Shown here in pieces: positions 42,786 to 51,841 of a stretch of 64,000 bases of DNA. The stretch is from Methanorbis furvi (GTDB lineage: Archaea > Halobacteriota > Methanomicrobia > Methanomicrobiales > Methanocorpusculaceae). Made by a program: the position numbers and the translations under genes. Location: the NCBI RefSeq assembly GCF_032714615.1, contig NZ_JAWDKA010000004.1, forward strand, positions 124,001-188,000, given 5' to 3'. The first letter of the stretch is position 1. The number at the start of each line of letters is the position of its first letter. Below the pieces are notes generated by a model. It searched no databases. It was given only the letters and a program-made list of their open reading frames with translations, and was not told the DNA's origin.

Positions 42786-43697
42786 ATGAAATATACAAAA
42801 ATCCTCATCGTTCTCCTCGCAGCAGTCCTTTTTGCCGCATGTCTCTGCGCGCCGGCAGCTGCCTGGCATTCAAATACCGATGCAAAAGTGTCCCCCACAG
42901 GCGTTCTGATGCCGGGCGACTCTGTGACTGCTGATGTAACCATCACCTATCTCCGCGGCACGACTGTGTACCGGCTGCCCCTCTCAACAAGTCTTTCCAA
43001 TCAGCAGTGGACAGGTAAACTCACCCGTGATGACGGAACACTGATCACCGAGTTCCCTGCGGGAAAACGGTTCATTGACGGTTACTCGATCACCAAACTG
43101 CCGTATGAGGCAATTCTCACCGTGCATCTGGAAGGAACCGTGCCGGAGGGGACCGTTGGACAGGAGCTGACGATCATGAAGGTGGAGGAGATCACCAGCG
43201 GCAGCATTGTTGTTTCCACCTATGAAAAGAAGGCCGTGATCGGATCATCATCAGCTACGGCAACACCGACAGCGACCTCCACGGCAAGCGTAACACCAAC
43301 GGCAACCCAGACTACAACGACCACGGCGACGCCAACAGCGACCGCAACACCGAAGCCAACTCCGTCAACTGCGACAGTTATCATCTCCTCAAATCCGTCA
43401 GGCTCTGATATCTTCATCGACAACAACTACAAAGGATTCACACCAACCACACAAACAGATGTCAACCCCGGAATGCATACGATTCTTCTGAAGAAGGAAG
43501 GCTATCTGGATGATGCACAGACGATGAGGTTTGATGCGGGCGTCACGTACGACATGAGCTTCACCCTCGCGCCCGAAGCAAAAGCATCCGAGGTAGTGAT
43601 TGATCTCATCAAAGAGCATCCGACCGCTTCACTTGTCGTGGTGCTGATCTTTGTAGTCGGCGTTCTGATTCTGATCCTGCTCGTCAGAAGACGCTGA
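42786..43697 (+). CDS. exported PEGA-domain surface protein with C-terminal anchor
   Basis: A 303-residue protein. Signal peptide: MKYTKILIVLLAAVLFAACL then CAPAAAW. A beta-rich domain of ~120 residues follows, then a Thr/Ala/Pro linker with repeated ATPTAT-type units, a PEGA domain (SNPSGSDIFIDNNYKGFTPT then LKKEGYLDDAQTM) and a C-terminal anchor helix ending RRR. The linker is probably glycosylated. It sits on the cell surface and may bind the S-layer. The start at 42786 has GTGATTGGC before it. Confidence 0.82.
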   Translation: MKYTKILIVLLAAVLFAACLCAPAAAWHSNTDAKVSPTGVLMPGDSVTADVTITYLRGTTVYRLPLSTSLSNQQWTGKLTRDDGTLITEFPAGKRFIDGYSITKLPYEAILTVHLEGTVPEGTVGQELTIMKVEEITSGSIVVSTYEKKAVIGSSSATATPTATSTASVTPTATQTTTTTATPTATATPKPTPSTATVIISSNPSGSDIFIDNNYKGFTPTTQTDVNPGMHTILLKKEGYLDDAQTMRFDAGVTYDMSFTLAPEAKASEVVIDLIKEHPTASLVVVLIFVVGVLILILLVRRR

Positions 43698-43699
43698 AC

Positions 43700-43734
43700 T
43701 TTTTTTTTTATTTTTTATTTTTTTGATTCAGAAA
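43700..43734 (+). terminator. poly-T terminator after the PEGA gene
   Basis: Three T-runs (TTTTTTTTTT, TTTTTT and TTTTTTT separated by single A) follow the stop by 2 bases. Such tracts end transcription in archaea without a stem. Confidence 0.7.
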
Positions 43735-43761
43735 AATTATCTGATGAAATTTATTTTTTCA

Positions 43762-44042
43762 TATGGGAGTTACGCGGTGTGATTTCTGAAACGCGAATAA
43801 CGCGAATAAAAAAATCGCCAATGGCGATTTTTAAAAAATTACCAAAATTATTTTTTTGAACATATCTATCCATTTAGAAATGTATAGGATTTTTTTATTT
43901 GTGCTATTCGTGTTATTCCGCGAAGCTGCGAGGCGGTGAACAGGTCGAAGCGACTCCTGAAAGGAGGAGTTGAACACGACGGGATGGCGTGTGGAAGGCA
44001 TGCGATTCGCGTTTTGAAATATTCGCCATCGCACAACTCCTA
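43762..44042. mobile_element. 281-bp MITE-like element with IS-related ends
   Basis: The left end TATGGGAGTTACGCGGTGTG and the right end GCACAACTCCTA (reverse TAGGAGTTGTGC) match the insertion sequence at 61483; both ends lead into an inverted AAACGCGAAT segment. An inner palindrome AATCGCCAATGGCGATT is present. The flanks TTTCA and CTCAA do not form an exact duplication. There is no coding sequence. The rest of the gap 43735-44125 holds the perfect palindrome TGCCTCGAATTCGAGGCA (44081-44098) and a T-run (on the minus strand) that can end the mbh transcript. Confidence 0.75.
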
Positions 44043-44125
44043 CTCAAGAAAAAAAATCATTTCATGACAGTGAATTCAACTGCCTCGAATTCGAGGCAAT
44101 AAAAAAATAAAAAAAGAGTTCCTCT

Positions 44126-44635
44126 TTACTCTACAATCTGACTCTCGGCGAACCGGTCCTCAGTTGCGAGCAGGAACTCATTACTCATGGACAACGCATC
44201 CTTTGAACAGATATCGATGCACTGTCCGCAGAAGATACAGCTGGCAACATAAATCCGAATGCGTTTTTCCGTCTTCGTCTTCTCAGAGACATTGCCTTCA
44301 GCATCGGTCACCGAAATTTTCACCGGCGGATAAACCACCTGCTCAATCGCATGAGCAGGACAGACCTTCAGGCAAAGCCCGCATCCATTGCAGGCCGCTC
44401 TGTCGTAGACAATTTTTCCGCGGAATGCTTTCGGCTCTGCAACCGGCGGAGTAATTGTTGCTTTGCCGTTTGCAACATCTCCCAAAAATCCGGTGATGGA
44501 TTTTGGCAGACGAACGGCAGGGAACAGATTCGTCACCGGCTTTTTCACGGACTGCACAAGGATCTCCTTGAGCATGGGAAGTGACCCGCGACGCGGGGAA
44601 CGAGGCAAATTTTTGGTTTGCGACTGTTTTGCCAT
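44126..44635 (-). CDS. mbhN: Mbh hydrogenase subunit N (8Fe ferredoxin, NuoI-like)
   Basis: A 169-residue protein with two 4Fe-4S motifs, CNGCGLCLKVCPAHA and CIFCGQCIDICSKDA. It carries electrons from the donor ferredoxin towards the cluster of MbhJ. A ~70-residue N-terminal extension with basic residues (NLPRSPRRG) precedes the domain; a second ATG after it is possible, but the first has GGTGATC before it. Last gene of the operon. Confidence 0.9.
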   Translation of the reverse strand: MAKQSQTKNLPRSPRRGSLPMLKEILVQSVKKPVTNLFPAVRLPKSITGFLGDVANGKATITPPVAEPKAFRGKIVYDRAACNGCGLCLKVCPAHAIEQVVYPPVKISVTDAEGNVSEKTKTEKRIRIYVASCIFCGQCIDICSKDALSMSNEFLLATEDRFAESQIVE

Positions 44636-44637
44636 TC

Positions 44638-45639
44638 TCAGATCACCCCAAGCAGATATGCATCAGCCATCATCAGAATAATTGCAACAGCGCCAAGACC
44701 GCCCAGCACCAGCCAGTAGAGTCCCATCACCTGCGTAATTCTGAAACGTGCCATCATCGTCCGGACGACTGTGACTGAAACAACCGCGACGAAGATCACC
44801 TTCAAGACAAAGAAGATGAGATCCACGACGCCCGCGGCAACTCCGGTAAGACCAAGGAACGGCGAAAGATTCCAGGGCAGCAGGAGAATAATGCCGAACG
44901 CCGCCATCGCAACAGTCTTCACTGCCTGGGAAAGCGTGAAGAGACCAAGGTTTCTGCCTGAGTACTCAACAAGAATACCGCCGGCAAGCTCGGTCTCAGC
45001 TTCGGGCGAGTCGAACGGAATCTTCGACAGCTCTCCGGGCGTAACCCAGGCGAGCATCACGAGAAGCAGCAGGAGGGCAACAATGCCTAAAGGTCCCACA
45101 ACATCCCATGCAGAAGTCTGCATCAGGGTCAGCATCGAGAACGGATCCGCAACGCCTGCGGCCATCAGCCGCCAGGCAATCGCAATCACTGCTGCTGCAA
45201 GCGGCAGTTCATACGCAATCATCGAAACCATCTCACGCTGGGCACCAACCGTTGCATATGGAGAACCGGATGCAAAACCGCCGATAACCAGAGCAAGTGA
45301 GGGGATGATCAGCAGATAGAGCACGAGGATAACATCGCCAAGCTCGCCGAGAATCGGAGCAAAGCTGCCGAACGGCAGATACATCAGAATCGCAATCGCT
45401 GATGCGAGGGCAACGATCGGCATGGCATTGAACAGCCAGGGGATCGCATTCGCCGGAATAATATTCTGCTTTGCAAACAGTTTGCGAACATCGGTGAACG
45501 GCTGAAGAAGCGGCGGGCCGATACGTGCCTGCATGCGGGCGACAATTCTCCGGTCGATTCCGGAAAGGATCAGACCAAACACAATTGCAAGGATCGCAAG
45601 AACAATGGTTCCGCCAATTGCTGCAAGAATTACATTCAT
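44638..45639 (-). CDS. mbhM: Mbh hydrogenase subunit M (NuoH-like membrane anchor)
   Basis: A 333-residue membrane protein with about eight helices. GIDRRIVARMQARIGPPLLQ is the conserved cytoplasmic loop that meets the peripheral arm, and IPFDSPEAETELAGGILVEY is the second conserved Glu-rich loop of the NuoH family. It couples the hydrogenase module to ion movement. Start overlaps the mbhL stop (ATGA). Confidence 0.92.
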   Translation of the reverse strand: MNVILAAIGGTIVLAILAIVFGLILSGIDRRIVARMQARIGPPLLQPFTDVRKLFAKQNIIPANAIPWLFNAMPIVALASAIAILMYLPFGSFAPILGELGDVILVLYLLIIPSLALVIGGFASGSPYATVGAQREMVSMIAYELPLAAAVIAIAWRLMAAGVADPFSMLTLMQTSAWDVVGPLGIVALLLLLVMLAWVTPGELSKIPFDSPEAETELAGGILVEYSGRNLGLFTLSQAVKTVAMAAFGIILLLPWNLSPFLGLTGVAAGVVDLIFFVLKVIFVAVVSVTVVRTMMARFRITQVMGLYWLVLGGLGAVAIILMMADAYLLGVI

Positions 45640-46871
45640 TGTCTCATCCTCCGCGTTTTCTCATACGACAAACGGGTCAGCTCCTCTTTGGTGAAGATCT
45701 TTGTTCTGGATGCGTCAGCGTCCGTGACAGCCACACGATCAGTGCAGGAGAGACAGGGATCAACCGAAGCAACGATCACCGGAATGTCAGCAAGCTGGGC
45801 GCCTTTCAGGATCAGCGGCCAGACATGCAGGTTGCTGTAAGACGAAGCCTTCACTTTCCATGCGATCGGGGAGTCTGATTTGTCCATTGCAACATAATGC
45901 AGACATTCGCCGCGGGGAGCCTCATGGCGGCCGACAGCTTCGCCTTCGGCCTTCTTGCATGCGGCAAGAATTTTGGCAACTTTTTCTTCCCAGAGTGTCG
46001 GCCCCGCCGGCATGTTTGCAAGACACTGTTCAATGATTTCAATCGACTGGGCGATCTCAAAGATGCGGACAACGATCCTGTCATACGTATCGCCGTTCAC
46101 TTCGCTGCCGTAAGCAGTGGGTAAAACCGGTTTGAGATCCAGATCTCCGTAAGCTGCATATGGATAATCTACACGAAGGTCAGCCGTGCAGCCCGAAGCT
46201 CTTGCGGTCGGACCGACCGTTGAGTAGGCCATGGCTTTTTCAAACGAAAGAAGTCCGGTTCCTTTACAGCGGGAACTGATCACCGCATCTTCGAGGAAGA
46301 GAGTCTTGAGTTTGCCGAACAGATCCTTGTAGTTGTTGAGACAGCGAAGGATCTGTTCATGCTGATCCTCGGTGATGTCGCGACGAACTCCTCCGATCTG
46401 GATGATGTCATAGTTCACGCGGTTGCCGGTGATGAGTTCGATTGCATCCATCGCCTCTTCGCGGACACGCCATGCAAGATAGAACAAGGTGTCAAATCCA
46501 AGTTCGTGTGCCGCAACTCCTGCCCAGAGCAGGTGGGACTGAATGCGTTCAAACTCTGCGATGATTGTTCTGACATAGTCTGCCCGTTCGGGAACCGTGA
46601 TGTCTGCGATCTGTTCGACTGCCCGAGCGAATGCGAGCGAATGCGTCACGCCGCAGATACCGCAGATGCGGTCGGTTAAGTGAACAATCTGTACAGGATT
46701 TCTGGACAGACCCATCCACTCAATACCGCGGTGCGTCTGGCCGGGAGTGAAGTCGGCAGAGATTACCTCTTCACCGACAACCGTCAACTCGATGTGAACC
46801 GGCTCTTTTAACGCCGGGTGAATCGGGCCGACCGGCACGATGTAGGGTGCTTTCTTTGCCATGTTACTCAT
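45636..46871 (-). CDS. mbhL: Mbh hydrogenase large subunit L ([NiFe] catalytic)
   Basis: A 411-residue NuoD-like large subunit that keeps both nickel-binding motifs: RICGICGVTH near residue 67 and DPCLSCTDRVAV near the C-terminus. It is therefore a true hydrogenase and not a respiratory complex I subunit. About 30 residues follow the DPCxxC motif and may be removed during maturation. It makes hydrogen from protons, or the reverse. An internal ATG three codons downstream (46862) fits the GGAGGGG site better than the first ATG. Confidence 0.95.
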   Translation of the reverse strand: MSNMAKKAPYIVPVGPIHPALKEPVHIELTVVGEEVISADFTPGQTHRGIEWMGLSRNPVQIVHLTDRICGICGVTHSLAFARAVEQIADITVPERADYVRTIIAEFERIQSHLLWAGVAAHELGFDTLFYLAWRVREEAMDAIELITGNRVNYDIIQIGGVRRDITEDQHEQILRCLNNYKDLFGKLKTLFLEDAVISSRCKGTGLLSFEKAMAYSTVGPTARASGCTADLRVDYPYAAYGDLDLKPVLPTAYGSEVNGDTYDRIVVRIFEIAQSIEIIEQCLANMPAGPTLWEEKVAKILAACKKAEGEAVGRHEAPRGECLHYVAMDKSDSPIAWKVKASSYSNLHVWPLILKGAQLADIPVIVASVDPCLSCTDRVAVTDADASRTKIFTKEELTRLSYEKTRRMRQ

Positions 46872-47454
46872 CCCCTCCGTCGAGCGGGGCGGGCGGCCTG
46901 TTTACAGGACGGCCGCATGCCCAGAGATCCTTTACCATTGAGTCGGGAATTTTTTTGTCGTCTTTGCGGAGCGGATACACACCGTTCGGGAAGTCCTGCG
47001 GCAGGAAGAACTTATGCGGAGCCGGTGCAAGGCCGTCAATAGTGATTCCCAGATACTCGGTCTTCTCATGTTCGGTAAATGCAGCGCCTTCGAGAATATC
47101 AGTAAGCGTCGGCAGGCGGGCATCGTTCTTTGGAAGATCCAAAGAGAAGATCACCATGTACTCTCCTCTCGCAACGCCGCCGTAGATCGAGAAGATGTAC
47201 TGTATCCGAAGATCAGGCGAGTCTGCACCCTTGTCATATCCTGCAATGCAGGAGAGATGCGGATACCAGATCTTCATCAGCTCTTCAGCTGCTGCGTGAA
47301 CCGCGTCTCGGCGGATCGTTATCCAGATATTGATGTTTTCAATTTTTTTGCTTCCTTCAGCCCGCCGTTGAATGCGGGTGTCAAGAATCGCCGAACCAAG
47401 GGCGGCGGTAAGTTGTGCCGTGACCTCTTCAGGCGAGAGAATTTTATCGGTCAT
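46864..47454 (-). CDS. mbhK: Mbh hydrogenase subunit K (NuoC-like)
   Basis: A 196-residue soluble subunit of the NuoC type. The family core is KIWYPHLSCIAGYDKGADSP and later ILEGAAFTEHEKTEYLGITI, followed by PQDFPNGVYPLRKDDKKIPD. It has no cofactor and holds MbhL and MbhJ in place. It overlaps both neighbours. Confidence 0.9.
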   Translation of the reverse strand: MTDKILSPEEVTAQLTAALGSAILDTRIQRRAEGSKKIENINIWITIRRDAVHAAAEELMKIWYPHLSCIAGYDKGADSPDLRIQYIFSIYGGVARGEYMVIFSLDLPKNDARLPTLTDILEGAAFTEHEKTEYLGITIDGLAPAPHKFFLPQDFPNGVYPLRKDDKKIPDSMVKDLWACGRPVNRPPAPLDGGDE

Positions 47455-47888
47455 GCCTCACCTCCTCCCTGTAATCGTTCAAGTTTTGCAATTGCGGTCA
47501 CCACGCCCTGAATGATTGCCTCCGGACGCGGGGCGCATCCGGGGACGTAGACGTCGACAGGAATGATCTGATCGATCGGACCTGCAAGGTTGTAGGAGGT
47601 GCTGAACACACCGCCGGACTGACCACAGGTTCCAACAACCATCACCAGCTTCGGGCCGGGCATCTGGGCATACACGAGACGCAGGCGGTCCGCCATCTGA
47701 TTGGTGACGGGACCAGTTACCAGTAACACGTCTGCATGACGCGGGGAGCCGACCAGTTTTACGCCGAAACGTTCGGGATCATAGCGTGGCGTAAGGGTTG
47801 CGACAATTTCAATGTCGCAGCCGTTACAGGACCCGCTGTTGAAGTGGAACACCCACAGCGACCGGTTCAGTGAAGTTGTCAGCTTCAT
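47451..47888 (-). CDS. mbhJ: Mbh hydrogenase small subunit J (NuoB-like)
   Basis: A 145-residue subunit. CNGCDIE, the Cys in VVGTCGQSGG and the Cys in YVPGCAPRPEA supply the four ligands of the 4Fe-4S cluster next to the NiFe site. The ATG at 47888 overlaps the mbhI stop and follows FHFNSGS-type NuoB spacing; a longer frame upstream to 47936 lies inside mbhI and is not used. Confidence 0.93.
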   Translation of the reverse strand: MKLTTSLNRSLWVFHFNSGSCNGCDIEIVATLTPRYDPERFGVKLVGSPRHADVLLVTGPVTNQMADRLRLVYAQMPGPKLVMVVGTCGQSGGVFSTSYNLAGPIDQIIPVDVYVPGCAPRPEAIIQGVVTAIAKLERLQGGGEA

Positions 47889-48223
47889 AACAGAACCACC
47901 ACCGCGAAGAGAACAACCACACCGATCAGGAACCATGAGACGTAATCGTTCACAATTCCTGAGTGAAGCGGGATGAGTTTGTCATAGTAGGACTTGAGAG
48001 CTGCGGTAAATCCCCAGTACATGTTGCCGGCACGAACGTGGACGGCGCCTTTTGCAGGCTCGGCATTACCGGAGAGGTAGGGCGAAGTCTGTTCGGTGTC
48101 CTCATCATAGTCTGACTCGCCGCATCTCCAGATTATCCAGGAGAAGAGGAGAGCGACAAGAATGACGCACAGCCACACGAGAGGATTCCATACGCCAAAT
48201 CCTGTTGTAAGAGTTCCGATCAT
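47885..48223 (-). CDS. mbhI: Mbh subunit I (small membrane subunit)
   Basis: A 112-residue protein with a helix near each end (LVWLCVILVALLFSWIIW; WFLIGVVVLFAVVVLL) and a soluble loop of ~60 residues between them containing AVHVRAGNMYWGFTAALKSY. In the Pyrococcus enzyme, MbhI links the antiporter-like and hydrogenase modules. Assigned by position and topology. Confidence 0.82.
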   Translation of the reverse strand: MIGTLTTGFGVWNPLVWLCVILVALLFSWIIWRCGESDYDEDTEQTSPYLSGNAEPAKGAVHVRAGNMYWGFTAALKSYYDKLIPLHSGIVNDYVSWFLIGVVVLFAVVVLL

Positions 48224-49797
48224 AATCCACCTCCAAGAACGGATGCAATATACTGACCCTGATTCAGCAGGGCATCAGCTGCCGGAGCGACCAGAGTATT
48301 TACGACGAGGTCAGGCACAAGACCGAACGCGACCACAAAGAATGCGAGAATTGCCATGCCGGCGAGCATTCGTTTTGGGACCTCGCGGACTTTTTCGTAC
48401 TCGGGCAGTTGTGGGCCCATGAACACGGAGTGGAAGACCTTCATGAACGAAGCAAGCGTCAGGATACTTACGACCATGGCGATTACGGCGATTGCCGGAT
48501 TGAACGCGAACGTTGATTCATAGATCATCAGCTTTGAGGCAAAACCGTTGAACGGCGGAATGCCTGCGATCGCAAGGGCACCGATTAAGAAGAAGATCAT
48601 CGTCCACTTCATTTTGTGGCCGAGTCCTCCCATCTCGTTGAGATTCCACACGCCGGTACGGTAAATTACTGCACCAACCGCAAGGAACAGCAGTCCTTTG
48701 TACATCGCATGGTTGATGATGTGGAAGAGACCTCCTTCCATTGCCATCCTGCCGAATGCGTCGGTGAGTGCAATATCGCCGAGAACTGCGAGGGCAACGC
48801 CGACTCCAAGCAGCATGTATCCGGTCTGGGATACTGCGTGATACGAGAGCAGGCGTTTGATGTCCTTCTGCGGAATTGCCATCGTGACACCGATAAACAT
48901 CGAGAGAACACCAAGGATGATGACGACCCAGCCGACAGTTTCTGAAGTGAACACATGTCCGTACACCGAGAAGAGAATACGAAACATTCCGTAGAGTCCT
49001 GCCTGGCTTGCGACGATCATGAGTGCAGTGATGCCGGACGGTGCAACCGAGTAGGCGTCGGGCGTTGCAAAGTGGAACGGTACTGCTCCTGCTTTGGTGC
49101 CGAGTCCTGCGATGAAGAGGACAAGTGCCAGAATGTTTAAGGATGTCAGTGTAAGCTGGGATGCAATCACCGCCATGTTCAGTGAGTTGTACTGGGCGTA
49201 CAGCAGACCGATGGCAAAGAGAATCATCAGTGCGCCAACCGTGTTGACGATCAAATACTTCAGTGCCCCTTCTGCGGCAAGTCCGCCGTTGCGGTGGTAC
49301 GCAATTAAGGCGGACGCGGCAAGAGAGTTGATCTCAAGGAACACAAAGAAGTTGAACATGTCGCCGGTTGAGACCATACCGAAGATACCTGCGGTGAGCA
49401 GGAGATAGAGGGCATAGAACTCTGAGCGGTAGCTTCTCTTGCTCTGCGAAAGGGTGAGGTAGAGAATTACTGCAAACGAAACGATCGCAGCAGATATCAG
49501 CATCAGTGCGCCGAACCCGTCGATCGTAAACAGAATGCGGATAGGAATTCCGCCCGAGTCGGCAGGAATCGTGCCGACGCCGGGAGCAGCGCCAAACACG
49601 TAGACGATTGTGCCTTTGGCGTACACCTGTGCCGCAAGAAGAATGGCAACGAGTGATGAGACAAAGGATGCGAGAATCACCCATGCGTCACGGATACTTG
49701 ACAGGAATCTGCCGATGACCGGTGTTAAGAATGCGCCAAACAAGGGAACTGCGATCAGCAGTGCCGGAAGGTTTGCAAGAAGAACGTCAGCGTTCAT
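48220..49797 (-). CDS. mbhH: Mbh subunit H (MrpD/NuoN-like ion-translocating subunit)
   Basis: A 525-residue membrane protein with about 14 helices. Key charged residues sit in membrane segments, as expected: GIFGMVSTGDMFNFFVFLEI (Glu of helix 5) and LLSYHAVSQTGYMLLGVGVA (conserved Lys/His region), with KWTMIFFLIGALAIAGIPPF towards the end. It is the main candidate for proton or sodium pumping. Overlaps mbhG and mbhI by four bases. Confidence 0.93.
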   Translation of the reverse strand: MNADVLLANLPALLIAVPLFGAFLTPVIGRFLSSIRDAWVILASFVSSLVAILLAAQVYAKGTIVYVFGAAPGVGTIPADSGGIPIRILFTIDGFGALMLISAAIVSFAVILYLTLSQSKRSYRSEFYALYLLLTAGIFGMVSTGDMFNFFVFLEINSLAASALIAYHRNGGLAAEGALKYLIVNTVGALMILFAIGLLYAQYNSLNMAVIASQLTLTSLNILALVLFIAGLGTKAGAVPFHFATPDAYSVAPSGITALMIVASQAGLYGMFRILFSVYGHVFTSETVGWVVIILGVLSMFIGVTMAIPQKDIKRLLSYHAVSQTGYMLLGVGVALAVLGDIALTDAFGRMAMEGGLFHIINHAMYKGLLFLAVGAVIYRTGVWNLNEMGGLGHKMKWTMIFFLIGALAIAGIPPFNGFASKLMIYESTFAFNPAIAVIAMVVSILTLASFMKVFHSVFMGPQLPEYEKVREVPKRMLAGMAILAFFVVAFGLVPDLVVNTLVAPAADALLNQGQYIASVLGGGL

Positions 49798-50141
49798 TCT
49801 TTGAGCCTCCGCATCTCGTTCGCATTCACGGTTCCGTACTTCTTGTAGATCAGCATCACAAACGAGAGCATGAGTGCTGTTGTTGCAACGCCGATAACGA
49901 TGTTTGTCAGAGTCAGCGCCTGAACGGTCGGCATGACCATCTCAACGCCCTCCGGAGCGCTGGTGAAGATTGGGGCAATGCCTCCTTCACGGTAGCCGAG
50001 GCTGACGAGGAAAAGGTTGACCGCTGCTTCAAGGATGCCAAGACCCATGATCATTTTGATCATGTTGCGTTTGAGGAGAACCATCGCAAAGCCGATGCCG
50101 ATAAGAACAGCGACCGCGATGAACGGAAGGTTTGCGATCAT
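49794..50141 (-). CDS. mbhG: Mbh subunit G (MrpC/NuoK-like)
   Basis: A 115-residue protein with three helices. ALTLTNIVIGVATTALMLSF is the conserved MrpC/NuoK third helix, and LLKRNMIKMIMGLGILEAAV includes the conserved Glu. It forms part of the membrane ion path with MbhH and MbhF. Confidence 0.9.
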   Translation of the reverse strand: MIANLPFIAVAVLIGIGFAMVLLKRNMIKMIMGLGILEAAVNLFLVSLGYREGGIAPIFTSAPEGVEMVMPTVQALTLTNIVIGVATTALMLSFVMLIYKKYGTVNANEMRRLKE

Positions 50142-50659
50142 GACTCATCCTCCGTCTGGGCAAAGCTGACAGTTTCAGTTTCGTCCTCTTCATTGAGTGA
50201 CTCTTTGAGTCCTGCAAACATGTAGAGGAGAACAACCGACAGACCGCCGAAGACTTCGATACCAACCGCAAAGTTGAGCACCGGAATAATTCCTGCGGTG
50301 AAGAGGTCTCCTGCATTCACACCGTACTCGACCGGGTTGCCGAAGAGTCCGCCGCTTGCGTTCAGCCAGTTGAAGAAGAACGAAGACGCGAGCACGAGTC
50401 CGGCAAGGGCTGTGCAGATGAAGAGGATGAGACCTGCGGATTCAATGAGTTTGAAGTTTTTGGCCTCGATGAAATTTTCCATACACTCGCGGTAGTAGTA
50501 ACAGACAAGAACAAGGGCAACGCCGGTGGCGATCACTGCTCCTCCCTGGAATCCTCCGCCCGGAGATATGTGGCCGTGAGCTACGACGTAGAAGCCGAAG
50601 ATGAAGATGAACGGAATAAGCAGGCGTCCTGCTGATCTTCCGATAAGACCTGTTACCAT
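50138..50659 (-). CDS. mbhF: Mbh subunit F (MrpB-like)
   Basis: A 173-residue subunit with four helices and the MrpB hallmark YVVAHGHISPGGGFQGGAVI. It ends in a ~20-residue acidic tail (ESLNEEDETETVSFAQTEDE). The helices pair with MbhG. Starts at the ATG at 50659, one base after the mbhE stop. Confidence 0.9.
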   Translation of the reverse strand: MVTGLIGRSAGRLLIPFIFIFGFYVVAHGHISPGGGFQGGAVIATGVALVLVCYYYRECMENFIEAKNFKLIESAGLILFICTALAGLVLASSFFFNWLNASGGLFGNPVEYGVNAGDLFTAGIIPVLNFAVGIEVFGGLSVVLLYMFAGLKESLNEEDETETVSFAQTEDES

Positions 50660-50660
50660 G

Positions 50661-50936
50661 TTAGTGTCTCCTCCTGAAGAACATTGATACGCCTAAGACG
50701 GCGATGAAGAGAACGGTTGCTTCGCCAAGCGTGTCAAATCCACGGAAGTCGAAGACGATTGCGGTGACCGCATTGTTTGATCCAGTGTCAACCTGCGTGT
50801 GATCGATGTAGTACTGATCCGTGTTCGAAGTAAGCGGGTGGCCAAACGAGAGGCCGAACGCCGGCAACAGCAGGATCAGCGTTATTGCAATCACGAGGAA
50901 AATGGCAAGTTTTGGTGGTACCGAACAGCGTGCCAT
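50661..50936 (-). CDS. mbhE: Mbh subunit E (MrpA C-terminal-like)
   Basis: A 91-residue protein starting MARCSVPPKLAIFLVIAITL at the ATG 50936; a longer in-frame stretch upstream lies within mbhD and is out of register with it. Helices lie at both ends, with a loop containing NTDQYYIDHTQVDTGSNNAV and the conserved VFDFRGFDTLGEATVLFIAV motif of MrpA/MbhE. One base separates it from the mbhD stop. Confidence 0.88.
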   Translation of the reverse strand: MARCSVPPKLAIFLVIAITLILLLPAFGLSFGHPLTSNTDQYYIDHTQVDTGSNNAVTAIVFDFRGFDTLGEATVLFIAVLGVSMFFRRRH

Positions 50937-50937
50937 G

Positions 50938-51204
50938 TTATTCACTCTCCTCGCGGGTTGTTCCACGGATGGCAATGATGAGAATTGCAGTCGAGATTCC
51001 TGCACCAATGGCAGCTTCTGCGATTGCAACATCAGGTGCCTGCAGGATGAAGAACTCGAGAGCGAGCAGGAAACTGAATGCTGCAAATGCGATTGCTGCT
51101 GCGATGAGATCTTTGAGGAAAAAGACGGCGATCGCACAGAGAATCATTGCTGCAAGGAAGAGAATGTGTAAGATGACGTAGCTTGCAGGGAAGAGTTCGA
51201 TCAT
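50938..51204 (-). CDS. mbhD: Mbh subunit D (DUF4040, MrpA-like)
   Basis: An 88-residue membrane protein with three helices. LKDLIAAAIAFAAFSFLLAL and FFILQAPDVAIAEAAIGAGI are the conserved DUF4040 segments; their buried Glu and Asp are thought to carry ions. It overlaps mbhC by four bases. Confidence 0.9.
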   Translation of the reverse strand: MIELFPASYVILHILFLAAMILCAIAVFFLKDLIAAAIAFAAFSFLLALEFFILQAPDVAIAEAAIGAGISTAILIIAIRGTTREESE

Positions 51205-51578
51205 TTTCGTGCCTCCTGCTGTGCGGTCATTTTGTGTTCGTCCTTTTTAAGGGCGTCCATCTGAATCTTCGGCGTGTTTCCCGAGCGGTATGCACTGCGG
51301 GCGATTGCATGGGTCGAGGTTGATGCGGTGACAACAACGATGATTAAGGCAAGCAGCACGTGTGCTCCGTAGTTGAACCATGCTTCGTCTCCTGCGGCAT
51401 ATAATGTGTATGCGTAGAGGAGGACGCCAAGTCCTGCGAAGAGGAGACCAAAGCTTCCAACCAGGCCTGCGGCATGGATTCTTGTGTAGAAGTCCGGGAA
51501 CCGGAAGAGTCCAATAACACCGAGAACACTGAAGATTATGGATATGACGATGAAGAGGATGATGATTTCGTCAATCAT
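51201..51578 (-). CDS. mbhC: Mbh subunit C (MrpG-like)
   Basis: A 125-residue protein with three helices and the MrpG motif GLFRFPDFYTRIHAAGLVGS, followed by ALIIVVVTASTSTHAIARSA. The C-terminus is a charged tail of ~25 residues. Supports assembly of the antiporter module. Confidence 0.9.
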   Translation of the reverse strand: MIDEIIILFIVISIIFSVLGVIGLFRFPDFYTRIHAAGLVGSFGLLFAGLGVLLYAYTLYAAGDEAWFNYGAHVLLALIIVVVTASTSTHAIARSAYRSGNTPKIQMDALKKDEHKMTAQQEARK

Positions 51579-51841
51579 TCGAGGTCACCTCTGATGAGTT
51601 TTGCGACATAGAGTGTTCCAACAAAGGAGAGCAGGGCGTACACGATTGCAACGTCGATGAAGCCCGGCTGGGCAAACCGAATCGAGAGGATGATCATGAT
51701 GATGACAACGAGTGCGTTGATGACGTCAAGTGCGAGCATCCGGTCAGCGTTGGTCGGGCCCAGCCACATCCGAATTCCGCATGCGAAGATGAGGAGGACG
51801 AAGATGATTGAGGCTATCATGAAGATGTCAATGTCCATCAT
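51575..51841 (-). CDS. mbhB: Mbh subunit B (MrpF-like)
   Basis: An 88-residue protein with three helices and the MrpF pattern IRMWLGPTNADRMLALDVIN. GGAGG lies 8 bases before the ATG at 51841; a second ATG follows at once, so either may be used. It overlaps the mbhA stop. Confidence 0.9.
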   Translation of the reverse strand: MMDIDIFMIASIIFVLLIFACGIRMWLGPTNADRMLALDVINALVVIIMIILSIRFAQPGFIDVAIVYALLSFVGTLYVAKLIRGDLE